From assembly GCF_900187325.1 (NCBI RefSeq), contig NZ_FZMZ01000005.1, forward strand, positions 62,001-126,000: DNA of 64,000 nucleotides, given 5' to 3'. Origin of the DNA: Virgibacillus ndiopensis (GTDB lineage: Bacteria; Bacillota; Bacilli; Bacillales; Amphibacillaceae). Of this stretch, positions 17,361 through 25,323 are shown in pieces. A model generated the notes under the pieces. That model saw only the letters and a program-made list of their open reading frames with translations. It was not told the DNA's origin and ran no database searches. Made by a program: the position numbers and the translations under genes. Numbering within the stretch: the stretch's first letter is position 1; every line of letters starts with the position of its first letter.

Positions 17361-17921
17361 TTGAGAAATATGAACATCGTTATTAAACAAATTCTGGCAG
17401 GTAATAGTATACTTCTGATCGATGATATGGACCATGCTTTTCAGTTTCATTCGGCTAAGTCGGTAGGAAGGGATATTTCAGAACTAGCTGTAGAACGTTC
17501 GATAAGGGGACCGAAAGAAGGGTTTGTTGAAGACATTCAATTAAATTTGTTGTTAATCCGTCGGAAATTACAATTGCCTTCCTTAAAAGTGGAGAAAATG
17601 GTATTAGGGCGACAAACCAATACGCAAATTAATATAGTTTATCTTAAGCGAATTGCAGATGAAGATATAGTTCGTGAAGTTCAACAGCGATTATCTCGCA
17701 TTGACATTGATGGTATTTTAGATAGTCCATATATTGAATCGATGATAAAAGATTCTCCGAAATCACCTTTCCCAACTATGTTTAGTACAGAACGTCCTGA
17801 CCGTGTTTGTGGCGGACTGTTAGATGGAAAAGTTGCTGTTTTAATTGACGGAACTCCTTTCGTTTTAACCGTCCCAGCATTATTTGTTGAGTTTCTACAC
17901 TCAAGCGAGGAATTACTATGA
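17361..17921 (+). pseudogene. gerAA-type spore germination receptor A subunit, N-terminal-domain remnant
   Basis: The 186 readable residues match the soluble N-terminal domain of GerA A subunits: ILAGNSILLIDDMDHAFQF, ERSIRGPKEGFVEDIQLNLLLIRRKL, SPFPTMFSTERPD, GLLDGKVAVLIDGTPFVLTVP. A full subunit has about 480-500 residues. The first ~100 and the whole membrane half are missing. The frame stops right after FVEFLHSSEELL, where the membrane part should begin. In the +1 frame the sequence continues as the middle of a GerC-type protein, so an internal deletion joined the two genes. The remnant cannot make a receptor. Confidence 0.85.
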
Positions 17922-18564
17922 TAGCTCATTGATTTCAACAGCTATACGGTCAGCGATCCAAGACATGATAAGAAAAGACCAATTTTCTGCTACGAACATG
18001 GTGAAAGATATCAGTCAATTTATGAGAACATTTTCAAGTGATACGATGGATCCTTATACTGGTGTTGTGCTACCAGCAAAGAAAATGGGGGTTCAAGCTG
18101 AAGGGGAGAAAAAGGAGACTAAACAGGAGGTCCAAAAACAAGACGGTAGTGATACAAACGAGGGAACGTCGAGCAATATAGGAAAAAAGGTAGAAAATCA
18201 AATTCCAACCGTTCTTAGCTTTCAGGGAACGGCCTCCTTTAAGGATGGGAATTTAAAAGGTTTTTTAGATGAAGAGGAAACTCTTGGATTGTTAGCCATC
18301 CAGGGAGAGCTTAAGAATGAGGTTGTTGTTTTGGATTGTAATGGAAAAGACCAAGGAACAGTGGGCGTGAATATAAAAGATACGAATTCAAAAATGCTAC
18401 CACATAGTATTGATCAAAATGTAGAAATGTCGGTTGCTATTCAAGTGGAAGCTGATATTAGTGAAATTACGTGCCCTAATTTGAACGTAGACACAAAGAA
18501 AATTGAAGAACTAAACAAACAACTTGAAGCAATTGGTATAATTCTTCTGTTCTCCCATGGTTAG
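17905..18564 (+). pseudogene. gerAC-type germination lipoprotein, internal fragment
   Basis: Starting in the frame shifted from the gerAA remnant, about 220 residues match the middle of Ger(x)C proteins: LISTAIRSAIQDMIRK, DPYTGVVLPAKKM, VLSFQGTASFKDGNLKGFLDEEETLGLLAIQGELKNEVV. The signal peptide, lipobox and the N-terminal half are missing. The C-terminus is cut at KIEELNKQLEAIGIILLF, before the usual family end. There is no proper start codon or ribosome site. Together with 17361-17921 this shows loss of the A membrane half, all of gerAB and the start of gerAC. Confidence 0.83.
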
Positions 18565-18594
18565 GAGTATTTTTCTCAACTTGGAGGTTGTCAG

Positions 18595-18780
18595 ATGTGT
18601 AATAATTTAATTCATTTTCCGAACAAAGATGATTTTCCAGAAGAATCTGATGAAATGTTGATTAGGGAAATCCGTGATCTGATCTCCCTATTTCAAAATC
18701 AAGATTTATCTAAAAAAACTAGAGAGGCGGTTTTTAATGAAATAATTGATTTAACTAATCAATTAACGGATCAAATTTAG
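18595..18780 (+). CDS. Small acidic protein, unknown
   Basis: A 61-residue protein starting at ATG with TTGGAGGT upstream. It has one C-x near the N-terminus (MCNN) and a predicted helical, charged body (DEMLIREIRDLISLFQNQDLSKKTREAVFNEIIDLTNQL). I do not recognise a family. Its stop overlaps the stop of the convergent nuclease gene by three bases. It lies just downstream of the germination remnant, and may be a bystander of the deletion. Confidence 0.5.
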   Translation: MCNNLIHFPNKDDFPEESDEMLIREIRDLISLFQNQDLSKKTREAVFNEIIDLTNQLTDQI

Positions 18781-19481
18781 ATTCCTTCACAGACAAAATT
18801 GTCACCTTCACCGTCAAGTCTATGGGGATCTTTTTCAGGTCCTCCAGCAGCTTCAAAAAAAGCTTGGGCTTCATCCTGTGAGGAAAAGTCACTGCAATCA
18901 CGATCCTTACCATTTGGTTCGAAAGGAAAGTCTATCGTAACTTTTTCAGTTTTTGTGGAATTAACAGCACTCATATTAAACCCTTTTTCTGTAACATAAC
19001 CGTTGATGCTCCATATTCCGATATGTTGCTCTTTTGCTTGCTGTTCAATATCATGGAATTCATCAACATATTTATCGTTAGGTGGGTACACGTAAGCAAC
19101 ACGTGCTAATCCATTTTCCAATAGCAATTTGTTTATCATTTTATTATCTTCTGTATAGACATAAGCAAGTAAACGGTTGTATTTGTCTCGTTTTTCCGTT
19201 CCATATTCAATTTTTATCGAATCAGATGCTGAAAATGTTTGTTTCATAAAGTCGCTTGCTTCAGGACCGTATTTTTGAACTTCTTTATCAGGGTGCTTTG
19301 TTTCAGGAGTATCGACTAATAATAACCGTATGTATTGTTCTTCACCATTAATGTTTACAATAAGTGTATCTCCATCGACCGCACGTACAAAAGTTGCTTT
19401 GGTAGTAGCAGCGTTGTCTGTGCAAGCAGATAAAAGTATAAATAGTAATAGACTGACTGTTGAAATAAACTTTTTAGACAT
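18777..19481 (-). CDS. Thermonuclease-family lipoprotein with C-terminal excalibur domain
   Basis: A 234-residue exported nuclease. The signal peptide ends in a lipobox (ILLSAC), followed by a staphylococcal-nuclease domain. The VDGDTLIV motif, the conserved Arg in YIRLLLVDTPE and the second catalytic stretch KRDKYNRLLAYVY are all present. The last ~40 residues (DRDCSDFSSQDEAQAFFEAAGGPEKDPHRLDGEGDNFVCE) form an excalibur calcium-binding motif with the DxDxDGxxCE-like core. The start is the ATG at 19481, nine bases from AAAGGGG. A nearer ATG would sit against that site. It should act on nucleic acids outside the membrane. Confidence 0.9.
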   Translation of the reverse strand: MSKKFISTVSLLLFILLSACTDNAATTKATFVRAVDGDTLIVNINGEEQYIRLLLVDTPETKHPDKEVQKYGPEASDFMKQTFSASDSIKIEYGTEKRDKYNRLLAYVYTEDNKMINKLLLENGLARVAYVYPPNDKYVDEFHDIEQQAKEQHIGIWSINGYVTEKGFNMSAVNSTKTEKVTIDFPFEPNGKDRDCSDFSSQDEAQAFFEAAGGPEKDPHRLDGEGDNFVCEGI

Positions 19482-19527
19482 GCTAGTCATCCCCTTTGCA
19501 GTTAAAATCAATTATATCATTATAGAA

Positions 19528-19576
19528 CAAAAATTAGCCCCTTTAGTTTCAATTTAAACTAAAAGGGCTAATTTTT
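19528..19576 (-). terminator. Terminator of the spoVA-type operon
   Basis: AAAATTAGCCCTTTTAGTTT-type arms pair across a short loop, with a U-run on the minus strand. It overlaps the DUF421 stop codon and closes the operon before the nuclease gene. Confidence 0.8.
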
Positions 19577-20435
19577 ATGATTTTAAATAGGGAGCTATAA
19601 GATCAATCGCATGCTGAAGTTTATTACTATTGGTTTGATACACTTGCTTTGCCTGTTGGTTCTCGGTAGCTAATGCAAACAATTCCAAATCAGCTTGGCA
19701 TTTTTTCAAAGTAGCGAAGAGGAGTGGCTTTTCTGATGGACCCGGTACCGAAATTTTATCATCGTATAAGTCGACTGTTAATTGACCATCACTGTCAGCT
19801 TGTCCAAGGAAGACATTTTCGATACTTATGTTCATTTTGTCTAGCTCTGTTTCCAGCCAGTTCGTGTTCAGGGATAAGTTTGCCAAGGGCTCCATCAAAA
19901 CCTTTCCGTCCATAATAACAGTTTGCGATTCTTTTTCTGGAGCAACTGTCATGCCAATTATTTTCGCTGTTAATGGTTGGTTCTCTTTTTTAGGGAGTAC
20001 ACTTAAAGCTCCAGATGATTCAAGTACGGCGAATTCAACATCTGCTACTCGAAAGATATTTTTATCACGTAATTTTTCGAGCAAATCATCTGTTGTGTAC
20101 CGTTCCTTTTTTAAATTATCTTCCATAATTTTTCCATCTTGAATAAACACAGTCCCTTTTCCTTCGATAATATTTCTAAAGGTTTTACTCTTTTGAGAAA
20201 GAAATTCAGCAGCAAAAGGAATGATAAACCAAACAGACAATGCTAAAAGACCATGGAATACATTTCCATCCAAATCAGCGGCAATAAAAGCGACTATACT
20301 ACCAATTACAATTCCAGTTATATATTCAAATACATTCATTTCTGATAATTGTTTTTTCCCTAGCCATTTTGTAAACAAAAATAGGATAACTAGAGAGCCT
20401 GTTGATCGTAATAATATATTAATCCATTCTGGCAT
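19575..20435 (-). CDS. DUF421 (YetF-type) membrane protein with C-terminal DUF1657-like domain
   Basis: A 286-residue protein, last gene of the spoVA-type operon. Residues 1-80 hold three hydrophobic helices (INILLRSTGSLVILFLF, EYITGIVIGSIVAFIA, LALSVWFIIPFAAEFL) with the DUF421 motif WLGKKQLSEMNVFEYI. The cytosolic YetF domain follows (GTVFIQDGKIMEDNLKKERYT, VADVEFAVLESSGALSVLPKKE). The final ~50 residues (LLFATLKKCQADLELFALATENQQAKQVYQ) look like a DUF1657 domain, as encoded twice elsewhere in this operon. I chose the ATG at 20435 (MPEWINILLR). Two GTGs upstream are alternatives. Confidence 0.88.
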   Translation of the reverse strand: MPEWINILLRSTGSLVILFLFTKWLGKKQLSEMNVFEYITGIVIGSIVAFIAADLDGNVFHGLLALSVWFIIPFAAEFLSQKSKTFRNIIEGKGTVFIQDGKIMEDNLKKERYTTDDLLEKLRDKNIFRVADVEFAVLESSGALSVLPKKENQPLTAKIIGMTVAPEKESQTVIMDGKVLMEPLANLSLNTNWLETELDKMNISIENVFLGQADSDGQLTVDLYDDKISVPGPSEKPLLFATLKKCQADLELFALATENQQAKQVYQTNSNKLQHAIDLIAPYLKS

Positions 20436-20470
20436 AACATTCACAAATCCTTTCACATACTGAAACTATT

Positions 20471-20674
20471 TCAATTTTTATACTGTGGTTCTTCCTGTCC
20501 AATACGAATTACTTCCTTTTGTAAATCTTCTTTTATTTCGGAAATGATATTCTGTACATCTTGATACGTTTGTCTTGTTTCCTGATCCTGTGCTTTATTT
20601 GCTAAAATGCCTAACTGTGCATCAGCGCTTTTTAATGAAGAATAACAACTTTTTACTTGCGATCCAACGGTCAT
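20471..20674 (-). CDS. DUF1657 protein (second copy in operon)
   Basis: A 67-residue helical protein (MTVGSQVKSCYSSLKSADAQLGILANKA...) ending in the family's typical EEPQYKN. AAAGGAAG lies about 8 bases before the ATG at 20674. DUF1657 proteins occur in spoVA(2mob) operons. Their role is not established, but they were found to contribute with the operon to spore heat resistance in the B. subtilis group. Confidence 0.9.
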   Translation of the reverse strand: MTVGSQVKSCYSSLKSADAQLGILANKAQDQETRQTYQDVQNIISEIKEDLQKEVIRIGQEEPQYKN

Positions 20675-20706
20675 TACAAGCACTTCCTTTCAATGGGAGT
20701 GGTTAT

Positions 20707-21057
20707 CTATCCTTTTGGTTTAAAAATAAGGGCACCAATCATGCCGAAAATGATTGCTGCAGAAATACCTGAGCTAGTGACCTCAAACATTCCTGTAATA
20801 ACACCAACAAGGCCATGTTTTTCAGCTTCAGCCATTGCTCCATGAACTAGGGAGTTTCCAAAACTGGTTATTGGTACAGTAGCACCAGCACCAGCAAAAT
20901 CAATTAGTGGTTCATATAACCCAAATCCGTCCAATATAGCACCAACCACAACTAGGATACTTAACGTATGACCTGGAGTCAGTTTGAATACATCAAACAT
21001 GATTTGCCCAATAACACAAATAATTCCCCCGACAACAAATGCCCAAAAAAATATCAT
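20707..21057 (-). CDS. spoVAE: Stage V sporulation protein AE (SpoVAEb)
   Basis: A 116-residue inner-spore-membrane protein with about three to four helices and the family core [46 protein letters not shown]. SpoVA proteins form the channel for Ca-dipicolinate entry during sporulation and release on germination. The start overlaps the spoVAD stop (ATGA), so translation is coupled. Sequence and length correspond to the b-type AE partner found with AC and AD. Confidence 0.93.
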   Translation of the reverse strand: MIFFWAFVVGGIICVIGQIMFDVFKLTPGHTLSILVVVGAILDGFGLYEPLIDFAGAGATVPITSFGNSLVHGAMAEAEKHGLVGVITGMFEVTSSGISAAIIFGMIGALIFKPKG

Positions 21058-22070
21058 AATAGATCACTTCCTGATTCAATTGAAACTGCATGTGCAATAC
21101 ATGGTATGGGGTCCTTTTGCTGAACACTTAAAGTTGAATGTAGTGCACCTGTTGCTACTACAAGAATACGGTGAATTTCACCTTGCTTCATTAAATTTAA
21201 AAAATGGCCATAGGTGACAACGGCTGAGCACGCTGAACCACTTGCACCAGCAAGAACAGGCTGTCCTTCGCGATAAATTGTAAGTCCGCAGTCTACGTAC
21301 ATTTGTTCAGAAATCTGTAAACCCTCTTTATTCATTAGGTCTAATGAAACTTCTCTTCCAATATGTCCAAGATCACCTGTAATAATTAGATCATAATAAG
21401 AAGGATCAATGTCTCTTTCTTTTAAGTGGGTCGCAATTGTATCAGCAGCAGCTGGAGCCATTGCCCCGCCCATATTAAATGGGTCTGTCATCCCCATATC
21501 TACAACTTTGCCAATTGTTGCTGATGTTATTTTGGGACCATTTCCTTCTTTTCCAACTAAAGCTACACCAGCACCAGTTACAGTCCATTGAGCTGTTGGA
21601 GGCTTTTGACCACCATATTCTGTAGGGTAACGAAATTGTTTTTCGACTGCAGCATTATGGCTGGCACTTCCACTTAGTATATAATTAGCACCTTCGCCAT
21701 TAATGAGAAATGCTGACAATGCTAAACTTTCCATCGATGTTGCACATGCGCTAAAAAGTCCAAAGTAGGGAAGCCCCATTGTTTTGGCAGTAAAGCTTGT
21801 CGGGGTAATTTGGTTAATTAAATCACCGCCAATAAAAAATTGAACCTGCTCTTTTTCAATTGGACTATTTTTAACAGCGAACTGGCAGGCTTCCTCCATC
21901 ATTGTTTGTTGTGCTTTTTCAAATGATGCTTGTTGTAACCAAATATCATCATGAAGCAGATCAAAGTCATTAGGAATATTCCCATTCGCCTCAAATGGTC
22001 CACCTACTGTACCGGTTGATAGGATAGTTGGTTTGTTTTCAAAAATCCAGGTTCGATGTCCAGTTAGCAT
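21054..22070 (-). CDS. spoVAD: Stage V sporulation protein AD (SpoVAD)
   Basis: A 338-residue protein with a thiolase/ketosynthase-like fold that binds dipicolinic acid in characterised orthologues. Family blocks are [42 protein letters not shown] around the thiolase-type cysteine, [12 protein letters not shown], and [22 protein letters not shown]. The length equals that of B. subtilis SpoVAD. I chose the ATG at 22070, whose first base is the last base of the spoVAC stop. An earlier ATG (22085) would add five non-conserved residues. Confidence 0.95.
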   Translation of the reverse strand: MLTGHRTWIFENKPTILSTGTVGGPFEANGNIPNDFDLLHDDIWLQQASFEKAQQTMMEEACQFAVKNSPIEKEQVQFFIGGDLINQITPTSFTAKTMGLPYFGLFSACATSMESLALSAFLINGEGANYILSGSASHNAAVEKQFRYPTEYGGQKPPTAQWTVTGAGVALVGKEGNGPKITSATIGKVVDMGMTDPFNMGGAMAPAAADTIATHLKERDIDPSYYDLIITGDLGHIGREVSLDLMNKEGLQISEQMYVDCGLTIYREGQPVLAGASGSACSAVVTYGHFLNLMKQGEIHRILVVATGALHSTLSVQQKDPIPCIAHAVSIESGSDLL

Positions 22071-22549
22071 TACAATCCACCCCATTGAATTAAAATGGTT
22101 TTTATTAAGGCAACGATAAATGCAGAAAAGACGCCAAATACGATTACAGATCCAGCTAATTTGAAAATGTTTCCTCCAACGCCAAGGACAAATCCTTCTG
22201 TTCGATGTTCTATCGCAGCGGAGATTACAGCATTACCAAATCCTGTAACTGGTACTGCGGAACCAGCGCCAGCAAATTGTCCAATTCGATCATAAATTCC
22301 AAATCCAGTTAAAAGCATTGTAATAAAAATAAGTGTAGCTGTAGTAGGATTTCCAGCAGTTTGTTCCGTGAAATCAAAAAAATAAATGTAAGCTGTTGAT
22401 ATAAGTTGGCCGATAAAACAGATAAATCCACCTACAAGAAATGCTTTTATACAATTTTTAAGTAATGGCCGTTTGACTTCTCTTTGTTGCTGGAAAGCTT
22501 GATACTCTTGAGATGATGGTGGTAAATTCTTCTTTTTCTTATCTGCCAT
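22070..22549 (-). CDS. spoVAC: Stage V sporulation protein AC (SpoVAC)
   Basis: A 159-residue membrane protein with a charged N-terminus (ADKKKKNLPPSSQEYQAF) and four to five helices containing the SpoVAC/AE repeat signature TLIFITMLLTGFGIYDRIGQFAGAGSAVPVTGFGNAVISAAIEHRTEG. In B. subtilis it acts as a mechanosensitive channel component in the spore inner membrane. The start is the ATG at 22549 behind GAGTGG. A GTG 12 bases earlier is possible. One-base overlap with spoVAD. Confidence 0.94.
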   Translation of the reverse strand: MADKKKKNLPPSSQEYQAFQQQREVKRPLLKNCIKAFLVGGFICFIGQLISTAYIYFFDFTEQTAGNPTTATLIFITMLLTGFGIYDRIGQFAGAGSAVPVTGFGNAVISAAIEHRTEGFVLGVGGNIFKLAGSVIVFGVFSAFIVALIKTILIQWGGL

Positions 22550-22569
22550 TTTCAAATCCACTCTTTTCG

Positions 22570-23043
22570 TTATGTTTGTTCCTTCATTAAATTAATAATG
22601 TGTTTCAATTTCTTTTTTATCTGTTTGTTTGAAATATCCTTTTCTTTAATTTCTTTTTCAAGAGACTCAAGTTCAAGTATAATTTTTTTGTCAGTTGAAA
22701 GTTCTGTTTTTATGTTTGGGAACTTTTTCTTTAGTTCTTTCGCATATCTTTTACGTATATCCGTTAGTTGAAATCGTTTATTATGATGAACTTCAATAGC
22801 TACAACTAAATTTTTATCCGAATTGACTGCATTTATAGACGTGATTTCATCATGTTTACTAAGAATTTTTTTTGCCTTATTTGCCTTTTGTTGGTCGACA
22901 AATTTATTATTGGCAATTTTGGTGTATTCAACGTCTTGACCGTCATTTTTGGCTCCGTTAGATTCACTTTCTGGACTACAACTAAATAAAAAAAGCATTA
23001 GTCCAAAATATATAATAAGTCGTTTAACGTAAATGTTGATCAC
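22570..23043 (-). CDS. YhcN/YlaJ-family sporulation lipoprotein
   Basis: A 157-residue lipoprotein: hydrophobic N-terminus with lipobox FLFSC, then an Asp/Asn-rich linker and a YhcN/YlaJ-like domain (NKAKKILSKHDEITSINAVNSDKNLVVAIEVHHNKRFQLTDIRKRYAKELKKKFP). The C-terminal 40 residues are a lysine-rich helix. The start seems to be a GTG with a poor ribosome site, so expression may be low or depend on the upstream gene. Its position between DUF1657 and spoVAC is the standard place in spoVA(2mob) operons. Confidence 0.85.
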   Translation of the reverse strand: MINIYVKRLIIYFGLMLFLFSCSPESESNGAKNDGQDVEYTKIANNKFVDQQKANKAKKILSKHDEITSINAVNSDKNLVVAIEVHHNKRFQLTDIRKRYAKELKKKFPNIKTELSTDKKIILELESLEKEIKEKDISNKQIKKKLKHIINLMKEQT

Positions 23044-23068
23044 CTATTTCTGTATGGATATGTAGGAG

Positions 23069-23095
23069 CGAGGTTGTTGTCTCATGCAACCTCGC
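23069..23095 (-). repeat. Intra-operon hairpin
   Basis: GCGAGGTTG and CAACCTCGC form a perfect 9-bp stem with a 9-base loop between the first DUF1657 gene and the lipoprotein gene. There is no following U-run on the minus strand, so it is more likely to stabilise or process mRNA than terminate it. Confidence 0.6.
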
Positions 23096-23103
23096 AAAAC
23101 CCT

Positions 23104-23307
23104 TTATTGTTTGTATTGTGGTTCTTCTTGTTCTATTTGTGTAACTCTCGGTTCTACATTTTGTAATATAGCTTGTGTTTGCGTTGCGGCATCTTGGTAT
23201 AGTTGTTTTGCTTGTTTATTTTGTGTTTGAAGGGCAAATTGTTCGAAGCTTGCTTGAGCGCTTTTTAAGCCCGCAATAGTTTGTTTAACCTGTGAGGCCA
23301 CTGTCAT
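23104..23307 (-). CDS. DUF1657 protein (first gene of spoVA-type operon)
   Basis: A 67-residue helical protein (MTVASQVKQTIAGLKSAQASFEQFALQ...) ending in EEPQYKQ, clearly paralogous to the protein at 20471-20674 and to the tail of the DUF421 protein. A strong AAGGAGG ribosome site precedes the ATG. As first gene it may be expressed more than the rest because of the hairpin at 23069-23095. The role is unknown. Confidence 0.9.
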   Translation of the reverse strand: MTVASQVKQTIAGLKSAQASFEQFALQTQNKQAKQLYQDAATQTQAILQNVEPRVTQIEQEEPQYKQ

Positions 23308-23452
23308 GATTTTTCCTCCTTTTTTAACCTATCTTTCATTAGTTATAATTGTATTTTCTGCGCATTAATATACCCTTTGTTTTTTTCCTATATATGTTAA
23401 TATTGTATATAATAAGAAAGTCCTATGACCGTTTTTTACAGGCTCCACGCAG

Positions 23453-23480
23453 TTTGTTGTTATTTACAGAAAGTGCGACA
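23453..23480 (+). repeat. Intergenic repeat module 1, copy A
   Basis: TTTGTTGTTATTTACAGAAA followed by GTGCGAC matches copies at 24285-24313 (plus) and 35696-35721 (minus) with few differences. It marks one end of the GC-richer element here. Confidence 0.7.
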
Positions 23481-23645
23481 TAACAATGGAATACTTTATA
23501 TAATTACGTCCATTTCTCGACCTCGGTCCGGGATCGCTACGGGTGGATGCGCACCTTAGGGGACTGCCTCAGTCCTGTTAAGAAAACCACTCTAGGGGGA
23601 TTCGGACACGTGCTGTTCTCGCAGAAAATGGTCTTTTTCCGAGAG

Positions 23646-23689
23646 GCTCATCGCGAACCCACGGAAAGCGAAGTAAATTTCTCCGAACG
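23646..23689 (+). repeat. Intergenic repeat module 2, copy A
   Basis: About 44 bases (GCTCATCGCGAACCCACGGA, then AAGCGAAGTAAATTTCTCCG) match 35626-35669 with roughly seven differences. The wording resembles a family of dispersed GC-rich repeats found between genes of many Bacillaceae (from memory). It does not code. Confidence 0.7.
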
Positions 23690-23818
23690 TTGACCAAGCA
23701 CAAAATCACATCACATTTTATGTCAACCAAAAAATAAGATTTACATTTGAAAAAATGAAACATTTGACTGATTTGTTTCGTCTTATATAGTAAGGGGATT
23801 TTGGGGAGGCAATTACAT

Positions 23819-24268
23819 ATGAAAAAAATAAAGTTAGTTCCAGCTATCCTTATTTTTAGTGTTTGCCTAAGTGGTATCTTTTACTGGGGGTTCCAGGTAG
23901 AAAATGCGACATTGGCAGCGAATAAGACTGGATCAAAACAAGTAGATGATTTTATCTTACATATTAGAGTAGAGAGAATAGAAAATGGTATTCGTGTATA
24001 TCGATCTATCCAATATGTTGGGGATGAATCAATTGAAATTACACATTATACACCTTTAGTATCTGTTTCTTTAAAAAATAAAAATCATGATTTTACTGGC
24101 AGTCCAGTAGTGAAAAAATTGGAAAAAGGCAATAGTTATCATCCCCATGGTTCGATAGTAATTAATTCTCCGGATAAAGGGACATATAAATTATATTGCA
24201 AAGCACGATTCAGTGTTGATGGTGAAGAAATGGTAATTGATCATGTAGAAAACCTTATTTTTGAATAA
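23819..24268 (+). CDS. Exported protein of unknown function
   Basis: A 149-residue protein starting at the ATG at 23819 behind GGGGAGG. A signal peptide or anchor is clear (KKIKLVPAILIFSVCLSGIFYWGFQ, then AxA-like ENATLAANK). The mature part is beta-rich with alternating hydrophobics (FILHIRVERIENGIRVYRSIQYVG, and YKLYCKARFSVDGEEMVIDHVENLIFE), suggesting an immunoglobulin-like sandwich. I do not recognise a named family. It is a single gene between two repeat copies. Confidence 0.65.
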   Translation: MKKIKLVPAILIFSVCLSGIFYWGFQVENATLAANKTGSKQVDDFILHIRVERIENGIRVYRSIQYVGDESIEITHYTPLVSVSLKNKNHDFTGSPVVKKLEKGNSYHPHGSIVINSPDKGTYKLYCKARFSVDGEEMVIDHVENLIFE

Positions 24269-24284
24269 AGCTCTTTTCGCATAA

Positions 24285-24313
24285 TTTGTTGCTATTAAAG
24301 AAACTGCGACATA
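24285..24313 (+). repeat. Intergenic repeat module 1, copy C
   Basis: TTTGTTGCTATTAAAGAAAC followed by TGCGACATA, the same module as at 23453-23480 but without module 2 next to it. The remaining gap to 24444 shows no gene. Confidence 0.65.
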
Positions 24314-24444
24314 CAGCAACGTGATTTTCGCAGTGGTAGAAAGGGCACTGGACATAATTTTTAGTTAGTCGCATCTTATATCAACTATGACATAAGATTA
24401 ATGTTAAAAAACAACAATCTTCTAGATAACAGCCTTGAATAAAA

Positions 24445-24476
24445 AACAGCACTCTCAAAGGAAAGTGCTGTCTTTT
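24445..24476 (+). terminator. Rho-independent terminator
   Basis: ACAGCACT / AGTGCTGT stem with T4 tail, well separated from the gene at 23819, which it probably serves. Confidence 0.7.
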
Positions 24477-24566
24477 CGTCTAGAATGCTAACTTGTCTGC
24501 TATGGATACCTAAACATTTTATCTGCCCATGCTACACATTACTGAATGGAATCTTAAGGGGTGCTT

Positions 24567-25310
24567 TTATCGCTTATTTAATTTTTTGTCTTGAATGAAT
24601 TTAGTTACATCCATTCGAATTGGGGTAGTGTATTTTCGTATCATTTGATCAGACCATGTGTCTTTTCGTGTATTTTGTCCCCGGCTTAAGTAATATTTTT
24701 CAAGCTCCCGGTCGAATTGTTGTATTAAGCTTGCTTGCTTTTTCATATCATATTTATTCTCATGATAAATTTCATCAAAAGGTAATCGTGGTTTATGTTC
24801 TGGTCGATGATCAGGATATCCTACAGCTAAACCGAATAGGGGAATCACATAATCAGGGAGTTCGAGTAAATCGTTAACGCTCTTGACATTATTACGTATA
24901 CCACCAATATAACAAATGCCAAGACCTATCGATTCAGCAGCAATTACTGCATTTTGAGCGGCAAGTGCAGTGTCTATGGTCGTGACCAAGAATTGTTCGG
25001 TACTTTCTATACTTTCTTTCATTTTTTCTTGTTCTTCCTCTGAAGCTAATTGATAGATACGGTTTAAATCGGCACAGAATACAAACAAATGACCACTATT
25101 TCTTACGTGTTCATGTCCTGAAATAGATGTTAATTTCTCTTTGATCACTTCGTCCGTAATACCGATGATTGTGTATGCCATAACATAACTTGAAGTTGAT
25201 GCATGTTGTGCAGCACTAACAATTATTTCTATTTGTTCCGGTGTTAATGCCTCATTCTTAAATTTTCGAATTGAACGATGATTGAGGATGGTTTCAATTG
25301 TGTTATTCAT
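24567..25310 (-). CDS. FMN-dependent nitroreductase family NAD(P)H oxidoreductase (NfsA/FrxA-type)
   Basis: A 247-residue flavoprotein. The FMN-phosphate site at the N-terminus (NHRSIRKFKNEALT), AAQHASTSSYVMAYTIIGI, the AAQNAVIAAESIGLGICYIGGIRNN block and PLFGLAVGYPDHRPEHKPRLP are characteristic of NfsA-like enzymes that reduce nitro compounds, quinones or flavins. The start is the ATG at 25310, eight bases from AAAGGAG. The upstream lipoprotein gene ends 13 bases before it, so the two probably share an mRNA. The physiological substrate is not evident. Confidence 0.9.
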   Translation of the reverse strand: MNNTIETILNHRSIRKFKNEALTPEQIEIIVSAAQHASTSSYVMAYTIIGITDEVIKEKLTSISGHEHVRNSGHLFVFCADLNRIYQLASEEEQEKMKESIESTEQFLVTTIDTALAAQNAVIAAESIGLGICYIGGIRNNVKSVNDLLELPDYVIPLFGLAVGYPDHRPEHKPRLPFDEIYHENKYDMKKQASLIQQFDRELEKYYLSRGQNTRKDTWSDQMIRKYTTPIRMDVTKFIQDKKLNKR

Positions 25311-25323
25311 GATAATTACTCCT

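Larger units (their letters stand above)
23308..23818. other. Long intergenic region with a GC-richer repeat copy
   Basis: Contains the spoVA-operon leader (AT-rich, 23308-23440) and, from about 23437 to 23700, a block of clearly higher GC that carries two repeat modules shared with other places in the window. Short minus-strand frames inside it are not genes: they follow the repeat, not codon usage. Confidence 0.6.

Noticed and set aside
17361-18564. A real fused GerA-GerC protein
   Set aside because: The parts are in different frames and both lack essential regions, so a pseudogene is the simpler reading.
23337-23400. Possible sigma-G promoter before the spoVA-type operon (GTATA, 17 bases, CAATTATA on the minus strand)
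   Set aside because: The -10 has an extra base compared with the sigma-G consensus. Expected biologically, but not supported well enough as a feature.
23578-23763. Minus-strand open frame of 61 codons in the repeat block
   Set aside because: It follows the GC-rich repeat, has no ribosome site and no protein-like pattern.
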